DNA of 64,000 nt from Pseudomonas sp. 30_B (lineage in GTDB: Bacteria; Pseudomonadota; Gammaproteobacteria; Pseudomonadales; Pseudomonadaceae). Both the position numbers and the translations under genes were made by a program. The stretch is from assembly GCF_017491605.1 (NCBI RefSeq), contig NZ_JAFGYY010000006.1:221118-285117 (forward strand), given 5' to 3'. Each line of letters opens with the position of its first letter. The first letter of the stretch is position 1. The notes under the pieces were generated by a model, which was not told the origin of the DNA, made no database searches, and saw nothing but the letters and a program-made list of their open reading frames with translations. Positions 51,565 through 59,321 of this stretch are shown piece by piece.

Positions 51565-52617
51565 ATGTATCCGTCCTTGCTCAAGCACGCAACCCTGTCC
51601 TGTGCCCTGCTCGCCACCGCCATTGCCGGCAGTGCCCAGGCGCAATCGCAAAGCCTGACCGTGATCTCTTTTGGCGGCGCCACCAAGGCGGCCCAGGAGC
51701 AGGCCTATTTCAAACCTTTCGAAGCCAGCGGCGCCGGGAAGATCGTCGCGGGTGAATACAACGGCGAGATGGCCAAGGTGAAGGCCATGGTGGACGTCGG
51801 CAAGGTCACATGGGACGTGGTGGAAGTGGAAAGCCCCGAGCTGCTGCGCGGCTGCGAGGAGGGCCTGTTCGAGCGCATCGATCCGGCGGCCATCGGCAAC
51901 GAATCGCAGTTCGTACCCGGCACCCTGAGCGAGTGCGGCGTGGCCACCTACGTCTGGTCGATGGTGATGGCCTACAACAGCGCCAAGGTCGCCAAGGCGC
52001 CGCAGAGCTGGGCGGACTTCTGGAACACCGCCGAATACCCGGGCAAGCGCGGCCTGCGCAAGGGCGCCAAGTACACCCTGGAAATCGCCCTGCTGGCCGA
52101 TGGCGTGAAACAGGAAGACCTGTACAAGGTGCTCGGCACCAAGGAGGGCGTCGACCGTGCCTTCGCCAAGCTCGACCAGCTCAAGGCCAACATCCAGTGG
52201 TGGGAAGCCGGCGCGCAACCGCCGCAGTGGCTGACCGCCGGTGACGTGGTAATGAGCGCCGCCTACAACGGCCGTATCGCCGCCGCCCAGAAAGAAGGCG
52301 TGAAGCTCGGCATCGTCTGGCCGGGCAGCCTGTACGACCCGGAATACTGGGCCGTGGTGAAGGGCACCCCGAACAAGGCGCTGGCCGAGAAGTTCATCGC
52401 CTTCGCCAGCCAGCCGCAGACCCAGAAGGTCTTCTCCGACAACATCCCCTACGGCCCGGTCAACAAGGGCACCCTGGACCTGCTGCCGGCGGACGTGCGC
52501 AGCGCACTGCCCACCGCGCCGGCCAACCTCGAAGGCGCCCGCGCCGTCGACTCCGCCTTCTGGGTGGATCACGGCGAGGAACTGGAACAGCGCTTCAACG
52601 CCTGGGCGGCACACTGA
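51565..52617 (+). CDS. Periplasmic polyamine-type solute-binding protein
   Basis: A 350-residue exported binding protein of the PotD/PotF-like class. The signal peptide spans residues 1-27 (LSCALLATAIAGSAQA). The mature part has LTVISFGGATKAAQEQAYF, TWDVVEVESPELLRGC, KAPQSWADFWNTAEYPGKRG, NIQWWEAGAQPPQWL and YDPEYWAVVKGTPN. The start ATG 51565 has GGGAG upstream. No ABC ATPase or permease gene is adjacent; an NCS1-type permease gene follows instead. It resembles PAO1 PA0323 in this company. The ligand is probably a polyamine or derivative. Confidence 0.88.
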   Translation: MYPSLLKHATLSCALLATAIAGSAQAQSQSLTVISFGGATKAAQEQAYFKPFEASGAGKIVAGEYNGEMAKVKAMVDVGKVTWDVVEVESPELLRGCEEGLFERIDPAAIGNESQFVPGTLSECGVATYVWSMVMAYNSAKVAKAPQSWADFWNTAEYPGKRGLRKGAKYTLEIALLADGVKQEDLYKVLGTKEGVDRAFAKLDQLKANIQWWEAGAQPPQWLTAGDVVMSAAYNGRIAAAQKEGVKLGIVWPGSLYDPEYWAVVKGTPNKALAEKFIAFASQPQTQKVFSDNIPYGPVNKGTLDLLPADVRSALPTAPANLEGARAVDSAFWVDHGEELEQRFNAWAAH

Positions 52618-52685
52618 TCCCGTCCTGACTCGTGCCCGGCGCCCGCGCCGGGCACCTGCCTCGTATTACCCGCGTGAGACCTCCA

Positions 52686-54077
52686 ATGACAACGACGCAA
52701 AATTCGTCGGCGACTCTGGAGCTGAGCACCATTCAGCCCATTGCCGCCCATGAACGTCACGGCCGTGCCCGTGATCTTTTCACCATCTGGTTCGGCAGCA
52801 ACATCATGCTGCTCACCGTGGTCACCGGTGCGCTGGCCGTCACCGTGTTCAAGCTGCCGTTCTTCAGCGCCGTGCTGGCGCTGGTGCTCGGCCACCTGGT
52901 CGGCGGGATCTTCATGGCCCTGCACTCGGCCCAGGGCCCGCAACTGGGCGTGCCGCAGATGGTGCAGACCCGCGGGCAGTTCGGCTCCTTCGGCTCGCTG
53001 CTGGTGGTCGCCCTGGTGGTGATCATGTACCTGGGCTTCTTCGCCTCCAACCTGGTGCTCGGCGGGCAGACCCTGAGCGCGCGCTTCCCGGCGATCAGCA
53101 CCAATGAAGGCATCCTCGCGGTCGGCGCGCTGAGCGTCATCGCCACCATTTTCGGCTACCGCCTGATCCACGGTTACACCCGGCTGATGTGCTGGCTGTC
53201 CGGCGCGGTGCTGCTGGTCTGCTTCATCTGGCTGCTGTTCGTCCACGGCCTGCCGGCGGACCTGCTGGATCGTAACGAAACCACCATCCCCGGGTTCCTC
53301 GGCGCGTTGTCCATCGCCGCGCTCTGGCAGCTGGCCTACGCGCCCTACGTCTCCGACTACTCGCGCTACATGCCCCAGGGCACCGGTTCGCGCACGGCCT
53401 TCTGGTCGAGCTACTGGGGCTGCTGCCTGGGCTCGATCCTGCCGATGCTGCTCGGTGTGCTGGTTGGCCTCGCGGTCGGCGAAGGCGACGTGATCGCCGG
53501 GCTGATCGAGATGACCGGTGGCTTCAGCGCCGTGATGGTCGCAGTGTTCTCCTTCGGCATCGCCGCCACCAACTCGATGAACCTGTACTGCGGCACGCTC
53601 TCCACCATCACCGTCGGCCAGACCCTGCTCCCGGCGTGGAGCGCCAAGGCCGGCTGGCGCACGGTGATCGCCCTGGTGCTGTTCGGCGGCTCCCTGGCCA
53701 TCGCCCTGCTGGGCCAGGACAACTTCATGGCCAACTACACCAACTTCATCCTGTTGCTGCTTTATGTGCTGGTGCCCTGGAGCGCGATCAACCTGGTCGA
53801 CTACTACCTGGTGGCCCACGGCGAGTACGACGTGCTGTCGTTCTTCCGCCGCGACGGCGGCATCTACGGCACCTTCAACTGGACTGCAGTGAACTGCTAC
53901 ATCTTTGGCATCCTGGTGCAGATTCCCTTCATGTCCACCGCGCTCTACACCGGTCCGGCCGCCCAGGCCATGAACGGTGCGGACATCTCCTGGGTGGTCG
54001 GCCTGGCTGTGGTGTCGCCGGTCTACTGGCTGTTCAGCCGCAAGCGCCAGCAGAACCTGAAGGTGGCCCGCGCATGA
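52686..54077 (+). CDS. NCS1-type (purine-cytosine permease-like) transporter
   Basis: A 463-residue inner-membrane transporter with about 12 TM helices. The family starts RARDLFTIWFGSNIMLLTVV, then GHLVGGIFMALHSAQGPQLG with MVQTRGQFGSFGSLL, and later AYAPYVSDYSRYMPQ and NFILLLLYVLVPWSAINLVD. These match the cytosine/purine permease (NCS1) fold. Next to an acetylpolyamine amidohydrolase it probably imports an acylated or free polyamine rather than a nucleobase. The start at 52686 (MTTTQNSS) is chosen as the first ATG after the spacer. The stop overlaps the next start by ATGA. Confidence 0.88.
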   Translation: MTTTQNSSATLELSTIQPIAAHERHGRARDLFTIWFGSNIMLLTVVTGALAVTVFKLPFFSAVLALVLGHLVGGIFMALHSAQGPQLGVPQMVQTRGQFGSFGSLLVVALVVIMYLGFFASNLVLGGQTLSARFPAISTNEGILAVGALSVIATIFGYRLIHGYTRLMCWLSGAVLLVCFIWLLFVHGLPADLLDRNETTIPGFLGALSIAALWQLAYAPYVSDYSRYMPQGTGSRTAFWSSYWGCCLGSILPMLLGVLVGLAVGEGDVIAGLIEMTGGFSAVMVAVFSFGIAATNSMNLYCGTLSTITVGQTLLPAWSAKAGWRTVIALVLFGGSLAIALLGQDNFMANYTNFILLLLYVLVPWSAINLVDYYLVAHGEYDVLSFFRRDGGIYGTFNWTAVNCYIFGILVQIPFMSTALYTGPAAQAMNGADISWVVGLAVVSPVYWLFSRKRQQNLKVARA

Positions 54078-55186
54078 GCCGTCGCACCGGATTCTTCTTC
54101 GACGAACGCTGCTTCTGGCATGCGACCGGACTGCACGCGCTGATCCTCCCGGTCGGTGGCTGGCTGCAGCCGCCGGTGGGCGGCGGCCATGCCGAGTCGC
54201 CCGAGAGCAAGCGCCGGCTGAAGAGCCTGATGGACGTCTCCGGCCTCAGCAATCAGCTGCATCTTTCCAGCGCGCCCCTGGCCAGCGAGGAAGACCTGCT
54301 GCGGGTACACCCGGCAAGCTACCTGGAGCGCTTCAAGGCCTACAGCGAAGTCGGCCATGGCGACATGGGCGAGGAAACCATGGTCAGCCATGGCACCTAC
54401 GACATCGCCCGGCAGTCCGCCGGCCTGACCATCGCCGCGGTGGACGCGGTGCTGCGCGGCGAGCTGGACAACGCCTACGCGCTGTCGCGTCCGCCGGGCC
54501 ACCACTGCCTGCCCGATCGCGGCATGGGTTTCTGCTACCTGGCGAACATTGCCGTGGCGGTGGAAACGGCCAAGGCGCGCCATGGCATCCAGCGCGTGGC
54601 GGTGCTGGACTGGGATGTGCACCACGGCAACGGCACCGAAGCGATCTTCTACGGCCGCGACGATGTGCTGACCCTGTCGATCCACCAGGCCGACTGCTAC
54701 CCCACCGGCACCGGCGCGGTGGACGACATCGGCGAGGGCGCGGGCAAGGGTTACAACCTCAACGTGCCGCTCTATCCGGGCAGCGGTGATGATGCTTATC
54801 GCGTGGCCATGGAGACCATCATCGTGCCGGCGCTGGAGCGCTTCCAGCCGGAGCTGATCGTGGTCGCCAGCGGCTTCGACGCCAACGGCGTGGACCCGCT
54901 GGCGCGCATGCTCGCCCACAGCGAGACCTTCCGCTTCATGACCGCCGCCGTACGCGCCGCCGCCGAGCGCCTGTGCGATGGGCGCCTGGTGGTGGTGCAC
55001 GAGGGTGGTTATGCGGAGGCCTACGTGCCGTTCTGTGGCCACGCGGTGATCGAGGAAATGGCCGGCGTGCGCACCGAAGTGGTCGACCCCTTCCTGCCGA
55101 TGCTCGAAGGCCAGCAGCCGGATGCCGACTTCCGCGCCTTCCAGCGTCAGGCTCTGGAGCGAATGGCGGCGAAGCTGCTGGGGTAA
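54074..55186 (+). CDS. HDAC-family acetylpolyamine amidohydrolase
   Basis: A 370-residue class II histone-deacetylase-fold zinc enzyme. In bacteria such proteins remove acetyl groups from polyamines. Seen are the His dyad in SRPPGHHCLPDRGMGFCYLA, the zinc ligands in VLDWDVHHGNGTEAIFY (Asp and His) and SGFDANGVDPLARM (Asp), and the glycine-rich VVVHEGGYAEAYVPF. All metal and catalytic residues are present. It is translationally coupled to the NCS1 permease by ATGA. Together they suggest uptake and deacetylation of an acetylated amine, followed by transamination and oxidation by the upstream enzymes. Confidence 0.92.
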   Translation: MSRRTGFFFDERCFWHATGLHALILPVGGWLQPPVGGGHAESPESKRRLKSLMDVSGLSNQLHLSSAPLASEEDLLRVHPASYLERFKAYSEVGHGDMGEETMVSHGTYDIARQSAGLTIAAVDAVLRGELDNAYALSRPPGHHCLPDRGMGFCYLANIAVAVETAKARHGIQRVAVLDWDVHHGNGTEAIFYGRDDVLTLSIHQADCYPTGTGAVDDIGEGAGKGYNLNVPLYPGSGDDAYRVAMETIIVPALERFQPELIVVASGFDANGVDPLARMLAHSETFRFMTAAVRAAAERLCDGRLVVVHEGGYAEAYVPFCGHAVIEEMAGVRTEVVDPFLPMLEGQQPDADFRAFQRQALERMAAKLLG

Positions 55187-55293
55187 TGGCCCGGCCAGGC
55201 GGCGTATTCACCGCTCATGGCCCGACGGTACCCCGCTCGGAAGTTCGAGCGGCTAGAGTGGGGGCTCAATCCAATCGAACGGATCGCGTCCCC

Positions 55294-55686
55294 ATGAAGC
55301 TCATGCTCCTGTCCCTCGGCCTGCTGGCCGCCCCTCTCGCCGCCTACGCGGCCGACTGCGCCAATCCCATGGACCAGGCCACCTTCAACGCCTGCGCCGC
55401 CCAGGAATACTCTGCCGCCGACAAGCGCCTCAACCAGGTCTACAACAGCTATCGCGCGCGCCTGGACGCGAAGCAGAAGGACGGTCTGAAGGAGGCCCAG
55501 CAAGCCTGGCTGCACTACCGCGACCTGCACTGCAAGTTCGCCGCCTCGTCGGTGGAGGGCGGGTCGGCCTACACCATGGTGTTCGATGGTTGCCTGGCCG
55601 AGGTCACCGATGCACGGGTGAAGGAGCTCAAGGGCCTGTCCGCCTGCGAGGAAGGCGATTTCGATTGCCCTGCGCCGAAGCCGTAA
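55294..55686 (+). CDS. LprI-like (DUF1311) exported protein
   Basis: A 130-residue periplasmic protein with a Sec signal (LMLLSLGLLAAPLAAYA, cleavage near residue 20). The mature part fits the LprI/DUF1311 pattern: DCANPMDQATFNACAAQEY, then KRLNQVYNSYRARLDAKQK, QQAWLHYRDLHCKFAA and GCLAEVTDARVKEL. Conserved Cys residues should form disulphides. The family includes a mycobacterial lysozyme inhibitor, but most members are uncharacterised. The start is ATG 55294, fixed by the signal peptide. It stands alone before the REP array. Confidence 0.87.
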   Translation: MKLMLLSLGLLAAPLAAYAADCANPMDQATFNACAAQEYSAADKRLNQVYNSYRARLDAKQKDGLKEAQQAWLHYRDLHCKFAASSVEGGSAYTMVFDGCLAEVTDARVKELKGLSACEEGDFDCPAPKP

Positions 55687-55698
55687 CGTCCGCGCGAT

Positions 55699-56012
55699 CG
55701 TAGGAGCGCCCCATGGGCGCGATTCGCGGGCATGGCCCGCTCCTACGGGAAGAACCTGCGTTGCGGGTGGTTGGCTCTCGTAGGAGCGGATCTTATCCGC
55801 GAAGCGCACTGCACGGTGGCGGCCGGGAAATCGCGGACGGAGTCCGCTCCTACGGGGTTTCGCCTGCAGTTTGCGGTGCAACTGGGCGATGGCTCTTGTA
55901 GGAGCGAGCTTGCTCGCGAACCGCACGGCACGATGTCGGCCGGGTACGGGATTTCACCTGTGGGCTGAGGTGCGCCTGAGAGGCTCTCGTAGGAGCGGAC
56001 TCCTTCCGCGAA
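55699..56012. repeat. Array of six TGTAGGAGCG-type REP units
   Basis: Two inverted pairs (55699-55747 and 55779-55854) and two single arms (55897-55921 and 55988-56012). Inner stems differ (GCCCCATGGGC, GGATCTTATCC, GAGCTTGCTC, GGACTCCTTCC) while the CGTAGGAGCG edge is constant. This array and the terminator at 56051 fill the 442-nt gap 55687-56128. No gene is seen. Confidence 0.85.
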
Positions 56013-56050
56013 CCGCACGGAACGGCGTTGGGCTGGGTGGAATAGCAGGC

Positions 56051-56078
56051 AAAAAAAAGAGGGAGCCTTGCGGCTCCC
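56051..56078 (-). terminator. Intrinsic terminator of fdhA
   Basis: On the minus strand a 7-bp GGGAGCC/GGCTCCC stem is followed by TCT and eight Us (56058-56051), about 50 nt after the fdhA stop. Confidence 0.85.
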
Positions 56079-56128
56079 CTGGAGAGACGGCCGCGGTAGT
56101 GGGACCGCGGCCGGGGGTGGCTGCGCCG

Positions 56129-57328
56129 TCAGGCGGCGCGGAAGGTGTTGTGCGGGTCGATGACGAATTTCTTCGGCACGCCGGCATCGAACTGGCCGTA
56201 GCCCTTCGGTGCGTCGTCCAGGGTGATGACTTCCACCCCGACGATGTCGGCGATCTTGATGCGATCCCACATGATGGCCTGCATCAGCTGGCGGTTGTAC
56301 TTCATGACCGGGGTCTGGCCGGTGTGGAAGGTGTGCGACTTCGCCCAGCCCAGGCCGAAGCGGATGCTCAGCGCGCCGTGCTTGGCGGCGTCATCCACCG
56401 CACCCGGGTCTTCGGTGACGTACAGGCCCGGGATGCCGATCTTGCCGGCAACGCGAACCACGCCCATCAGCGAGTTGAGCACGGTGGCCGGAGCCTCGTG
56501 CTGCGACCCGGAATGGCCATGGCCACGGGCTTCGAAGCCTACCGCGTCGATCGCGCAGTCCACTTCCGGCTCGCCCAAGAGATCGGCGATCTGCTCGTGC
56601 AGCGGAGTGTCCTTGGACAGGTCGGCGATCTCGAAGCCCTGGGACTTGGCGTGGGCCAGGCGGGTCGGGTTGACGTCACCGACGATCACCACGGCGGCGC
56701 CCAGCAGGCGGGCCGAGGCGGCGGCGGCAAGACCCACCGGACCTGCGCCGGCGACGTAGACGGTGCTGCCCGGACCGACGCCGGCAGTCACTGCGCCGTG
56801 GTAGCCGGTGGGCAGGATGTCGGAGAGGCAGGTCAGGTCGCGGATCTTCTCCATCGCCAGCTCGCGGTTCGGCAGCTTCAGCAGGTTGAAGTCGGCGTAG
56901 GGGACCATCACGTATTCGGCCTGGCCACCGACCCAGCCGCCCATGTCGACGTAGCCGTAGGCGCCGCCGGCGCGAGCCGGGTTGACGGTCAGGCAGACGC
57001 CGGTGTGCTGCTCCTTGCAGGTACGGCAGTGGCCGCAGGCGACGTTGAACGGCACCGAGACCAGGTCGCCGATCTTCATGGTTTCCACGCCACGGCCGAT
57101 TTCCACCACCTCACCGGTGATCTCGTGACCCAGCACCAGGCCGACGGGCGCGGTGGTACGGCCGCGCACCATGTGCTGGTCGGAGCCGCAGATGTTGGTG
57201 GAGACCACGCGCAGGATCACCCCGTGGTCGATCTGCTTGCCCTGCGGGTCCTGCATCTTCGGATAGGGGATGTTCTGTACTTCGACCTTGCCCGGGCCGA
57301 GATAAACCACACCACGATTGCCAGACAT
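56129..57328 (-). CDS. fdhA: Glutathione-independent formaldehyde dehydrogenase
   Basis: A 399-residue zinc-dependent medium-chain dehydrogenase oxidising formaldehyde to formate with NAD. The catalytic zinc site has STNICGSDQHMVRGR with Cys and HEITGEVVEI. The structural zinc lobe is CGHCRTCKEQHTGVC. The Rossmann loop is VYVAGAGPVGLAAAASARLL followed by VGDVNPTRLAHAK. GSDQHMVRGR is characteristic of Pseudomonas FdhA. The start at 57328 (MSGNRGVVYLGPG) is six bases after GAGGA. It consumes formaldehyde released by sarcosine oxidase, encoded just upstream. A repeat and hairpin separate it from purU, so it may have its own promoter. Confidence 0.95.
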   Translation of the reverse strand: MSGNRGVVYLGPGKVEVQNIPYPKMQDPQGKQIDHGVILRVVSTNICGSDQHMVRGRTTAPVGLVLGHEITGEVVEIGRGVETMKIGDLVSVPFNVACGHCRTCKEQHTGVCLTVNPARAGGAYGYVDMGGWVGGQAEYVMVPYADFNLLKLPNRELAMEKIRDLTCLSDILPTGYHGAVTAGVGPGSTVYVAGAGPVGLAAAASARLLGAAVVIVGDVNPTRLAHAKSQGFEIADLSKDTPLHEQIADLLGEPEVDCAIDAVGFEARGHGHSGSQHEAPATVLNSLMGVVRVAGKIGIPGLYVTEDPGAVDDAAKHGALSIRFGLGWAKSHTFHTGQTPVMKYNRQLMQAIMWDRIKIADIVGVEVITLDDAPKGYGQFDAGVPKKFVIDPHNTFRAA

Positions 57329-57464
57329 ACGCATTCCTCATTGTGTTTGTGGGTACAAATGCGGGCACTTAGGGCCACACGGTTTTGCACTGGGATGTCG
57401 TGTGTTGCGCGACAGGGCCGGGATTACTGGCAGCCGGCGGTCTGTCGGTGTTGCTCGGGTTTTC

Positions 57465-57540
57465 CGGGTTCCCGCGTTCGCGGGGATGACGGGGAAATCA
57501 GTGCCCCGGTTGCGTCATTCCCGCGAACGCGGGAACCCAG
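57465..57540. repeat. Inverted repeat, CCCGCGTTCGCGGGA family
   Basis: Facing palindromes with arms TTCCCGCGTTCGCGGGGATG and CATTCCCGCGAACGCGGGAA, the second copy of the family seen at 15539. It lies in the 262-nt gap between purU and fdhA. Confidence 0.78.
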
Positions 57541-57542
57541 TG

Positions 57543-57572
57543 AAAAGAGCGTCTCCCCCACAGGTGGGGGAG
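57543..57572 (-). terminator. Possible terminator after purU
   Basis: A CTCCCCCAC/GTGGGGGAG stem 19 nt past the purU stop on the minus strand, followed within six bases by a short U-run (57546-57543). Weak because the U-run is displaced. Confidence 0.35.
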
Positions 57573-57590
57573 GACCGCAGGGCAGCGCCG

Positions 57591-58448
57591 TTACAGCACC
57601 ACCGTCCGGTTGGCGTTCAGGAACACCCGGCGTTCGATATGGAAGCCCACGGCTTTCGCCAGGGTCAGGCACTCCACGTCGCGGCCCTTGGCGATCAGGT
57701 CCTCGGGGTAGTAGGCGTGGTCCACGGGCTCGACGCCCTGGGCGATGATCGGACCTTCGTCGAGGTCGTTGTTGATGTAGTGGGCGGTGGCGCCGACCAG
57801 CTTCACGCCCTTCTGGTAGGCCTGGTGGTAGGGCTTGGCGCCCTTGAAGCCGGGCAGCAGCGAGTGATGGATGTTGATCGCCCAGCCGTCCAGCTTGCGG
57901 CACAACTCGGGGGAGAGCACCTGCATGTAGCGGGCGAGGATCACCAGCTCCGCGCCGGATTCCTCGATCACCCGCCACACCTTCGCTTCCTGCGCGCCCT
58001 TGTCGTTCGGGTCGAGGGGGAAGTGGTGGTAGGGGATGCCGTGCCAGCGGGCCAGGGGTTCCAGGTCCGGGTGGTTGGAGACCACCGCCACCACGTCCAT
58101 CGGCAGCTGGCCGATGCGCTGGCGGTAGAGCAGGTCGTTCAGGCAGTGGTCGGCCTTGGAGACCATGATCACCACCTTGCTGCGATAGCCCGGTGGGGTC
58201 AGCTCGACGTTCATCTGGAAGGGCGAGACGCGTTCGGCGAGGCCGGCGCGGAAGGCCGCTTCGTCGAAGCCGTCGCCGGCCCGGAACTCGATGCGGATGA
58301 AGAAGCGCTGCGCCAGGCGGTCATCGAACGAATGGTGCTCGGTGACGTAGCAGCGTTGTTCGAACAGGTAGCGCGTGACCACGTCGACCGTGCCCAGCAG
58401 GCTCGGGCTGTCGGCGGTGAGAATCCAGGTCTCGGGTGTGCGGCTCAT
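57591..58448 (-). CDS. purU: Formyltetrahydrofolate deformylase
   Basis: A 285-residue cytosolic enzyme releasing formate and THF from 10-formyl-THF. The N-terminal ACT domain, residues 5-85, has WILTADSPSLLGTVDVVTRY. The formyltransferase-like domain has KVVIMVSKADHCLNDLLYR and the catalytic His/Asp in INIHHSLLPGFKGAKPYHQA, with VGATAHYINNDLDEGPII. The start at 58448 (MSRTPETW) fits the family; an in-frame ATG 20 codons upstream lies in a REP-like stretch. Placed after soxG, it recycles folate one-carbon units made by sarcosine demethylation. Confidence 0.95.
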   Translation of the reverse strand: MSRTPETWILTADSPSLLGTVDVVTRYLFEQRCYVTEHHSFDDRLAQRFFIRIEFRAGDGFDEAAFRAGLAERVSPFQMNVELTPPGYRSKVVIMVSKADHCLNDLLYRQRIGQLPMDVVAVVSNHPDLEPLARWHGIPYHHFPLDPNDKGAQEAKVWRVIEESGAELVILARYMQVLSPELCRKLDGWAINIHHSLLPGFKGAKPYHQAYQKGVKLVGATAHYINNDLDEGPIIAQGVEPVDHAYYPEDLIAKGRDVECLTLAKAVGFHIERRVFLNANRTVVL

Positions 58449-58508
58449 GGTCTGGCTCCGATCGGAGAGTGCCCCCGCTCCCGGTGGGAGAGGGGGGCCG
58501 GGTACCAC

Positions 58509-59144
58509 TCAGGCGGCGACTTGCAGGCCGTACTCGGCGCAGGCGTCCTGCAGCCACAGCCAGAAGTAGTCGGAGAAGCTGCGGCGCACCACCAGCTCCC
58601 AGGTGTGTTCGCCGGTGTGGCGGATCACCAGCTGGGACTTGGCGAAGATGGTGCCCACCGCCTTGCCCACCGGGAAGTTGCTCGGGTGCACGTCGTAGCT
58701 GGTGGACTTCATCAGCACTTCGCGGACCTTGGGTCCTTCCAGTTCCAGCAGGGTCTGGCCGCCGCTGACGTTGATCACCGAGTAGTGCAGCTCTTCGCCC
58801 AGGGCCTTGCGCAGGCTCTGTTCGACGGCGAATTCCTGGCCACCGGGGACGATCAGCAGCCATTCGTCCGGGCCGAGCCATTGCAGCGAGGTGTCGCCCT
58901 TGGCCACCAGGGTCAGGGCTACCGGCAGCTCCAGGCCCAGGGCCTTTTTCACGCCGGCGGCGAAGGCCGGGTCGTGGGCGTCGCCACGCAGGGTCAGGTG
59001 GCCGAGGAATTTCTTCTCGCGCAGGGTCACGCCGGCGTTGGCCACCTTGCGGTTGGCCAGCTTGTCCAGCTCGGCGTGGTGCAGGGGCGATTCGGCCTGG
59101 ATGCCGGCTTCGGGGCGCTGTTCGTAGAGGTTTGCCTTGCTCAT
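58509..59144 (-). CDS. soxG: Sarcosine oxidase, gamma subunit
   Basis: A 211-residue small subunit of heterotetrameric sarcosine oxidase, which shields the folate/FMN channels of the complex. Pattern seen: SPLHHAELDKLANRKVANAG, LTLRGDAHDPAFAAGVKKAL, WLGPDEWLLIVPGGQE and SVINVSGGQTLLELEGPKVR, ending FSDYFWLWLQDAC. The fold is related to the GcvT/YgfZ C-terminal lobe. It is downstream of soxA across a REP doublet of about 120 nt. All four subunits are present and intact in this window. Confidence 0.93.
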   Translation of the reverse strand: MSKANLYEQRPEAGIQAESPLHHAELDKLANRKVANAGVTLREKKFLGHLTLRGDAHDPAFAAGVKKALGLELPVALTLVAKGDTSLQWLGPDEWLLIVPGGQEFAVEQSLRKALGEELHYSVINVSGGQTLLELEGPKVREVLMKSTSYDVHPSNFPVGKAVGTIFAKSQLVIRHTGEHTWELVVRRSFSDYFWLWLQDACAEYGLQVAA

Positions 59145-59186
59145 TCTTTTTCACCTTGGGGCGTCGTGCGCCCTGGAAACCTGTCT

Positions 59187-59307
59187 GCCCTCTCCCTGAC
59201 CCTCTCCCTGAAGGGAGAGGGGATATCCGAGTGCGCTTTACGCACCGTGCTATCCGGGAGCTTCAGTCACTCCCTCTCCCTTCAGGGAGAGGGCGGGGGA
59301 GAGGGGC
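59187..59307. repeat. REP doublet inside the sox operon
   Basis: Inverted CCTCTCCCT-type units at 59187-59222 and 59271-59307 in the 177-nt gap between soxA and soxG. The spacer lacks the GTCAGCCGGC motif of the other doublets, and the inner loop reads CCTGAAGGG rather than CCGGAGGG, so it is a divergent subtype. Confidence 0.8.
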
Positions 59308-59321
59308 GAACCCCACTCCGA

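Noticed and set aside
55699..56012. CRISPR-like array of regularly repeated short units
   Set aside because: The units are palindromic, of two orientations, with unequal spacing and no unique spacers of constant length; they are REP elements.
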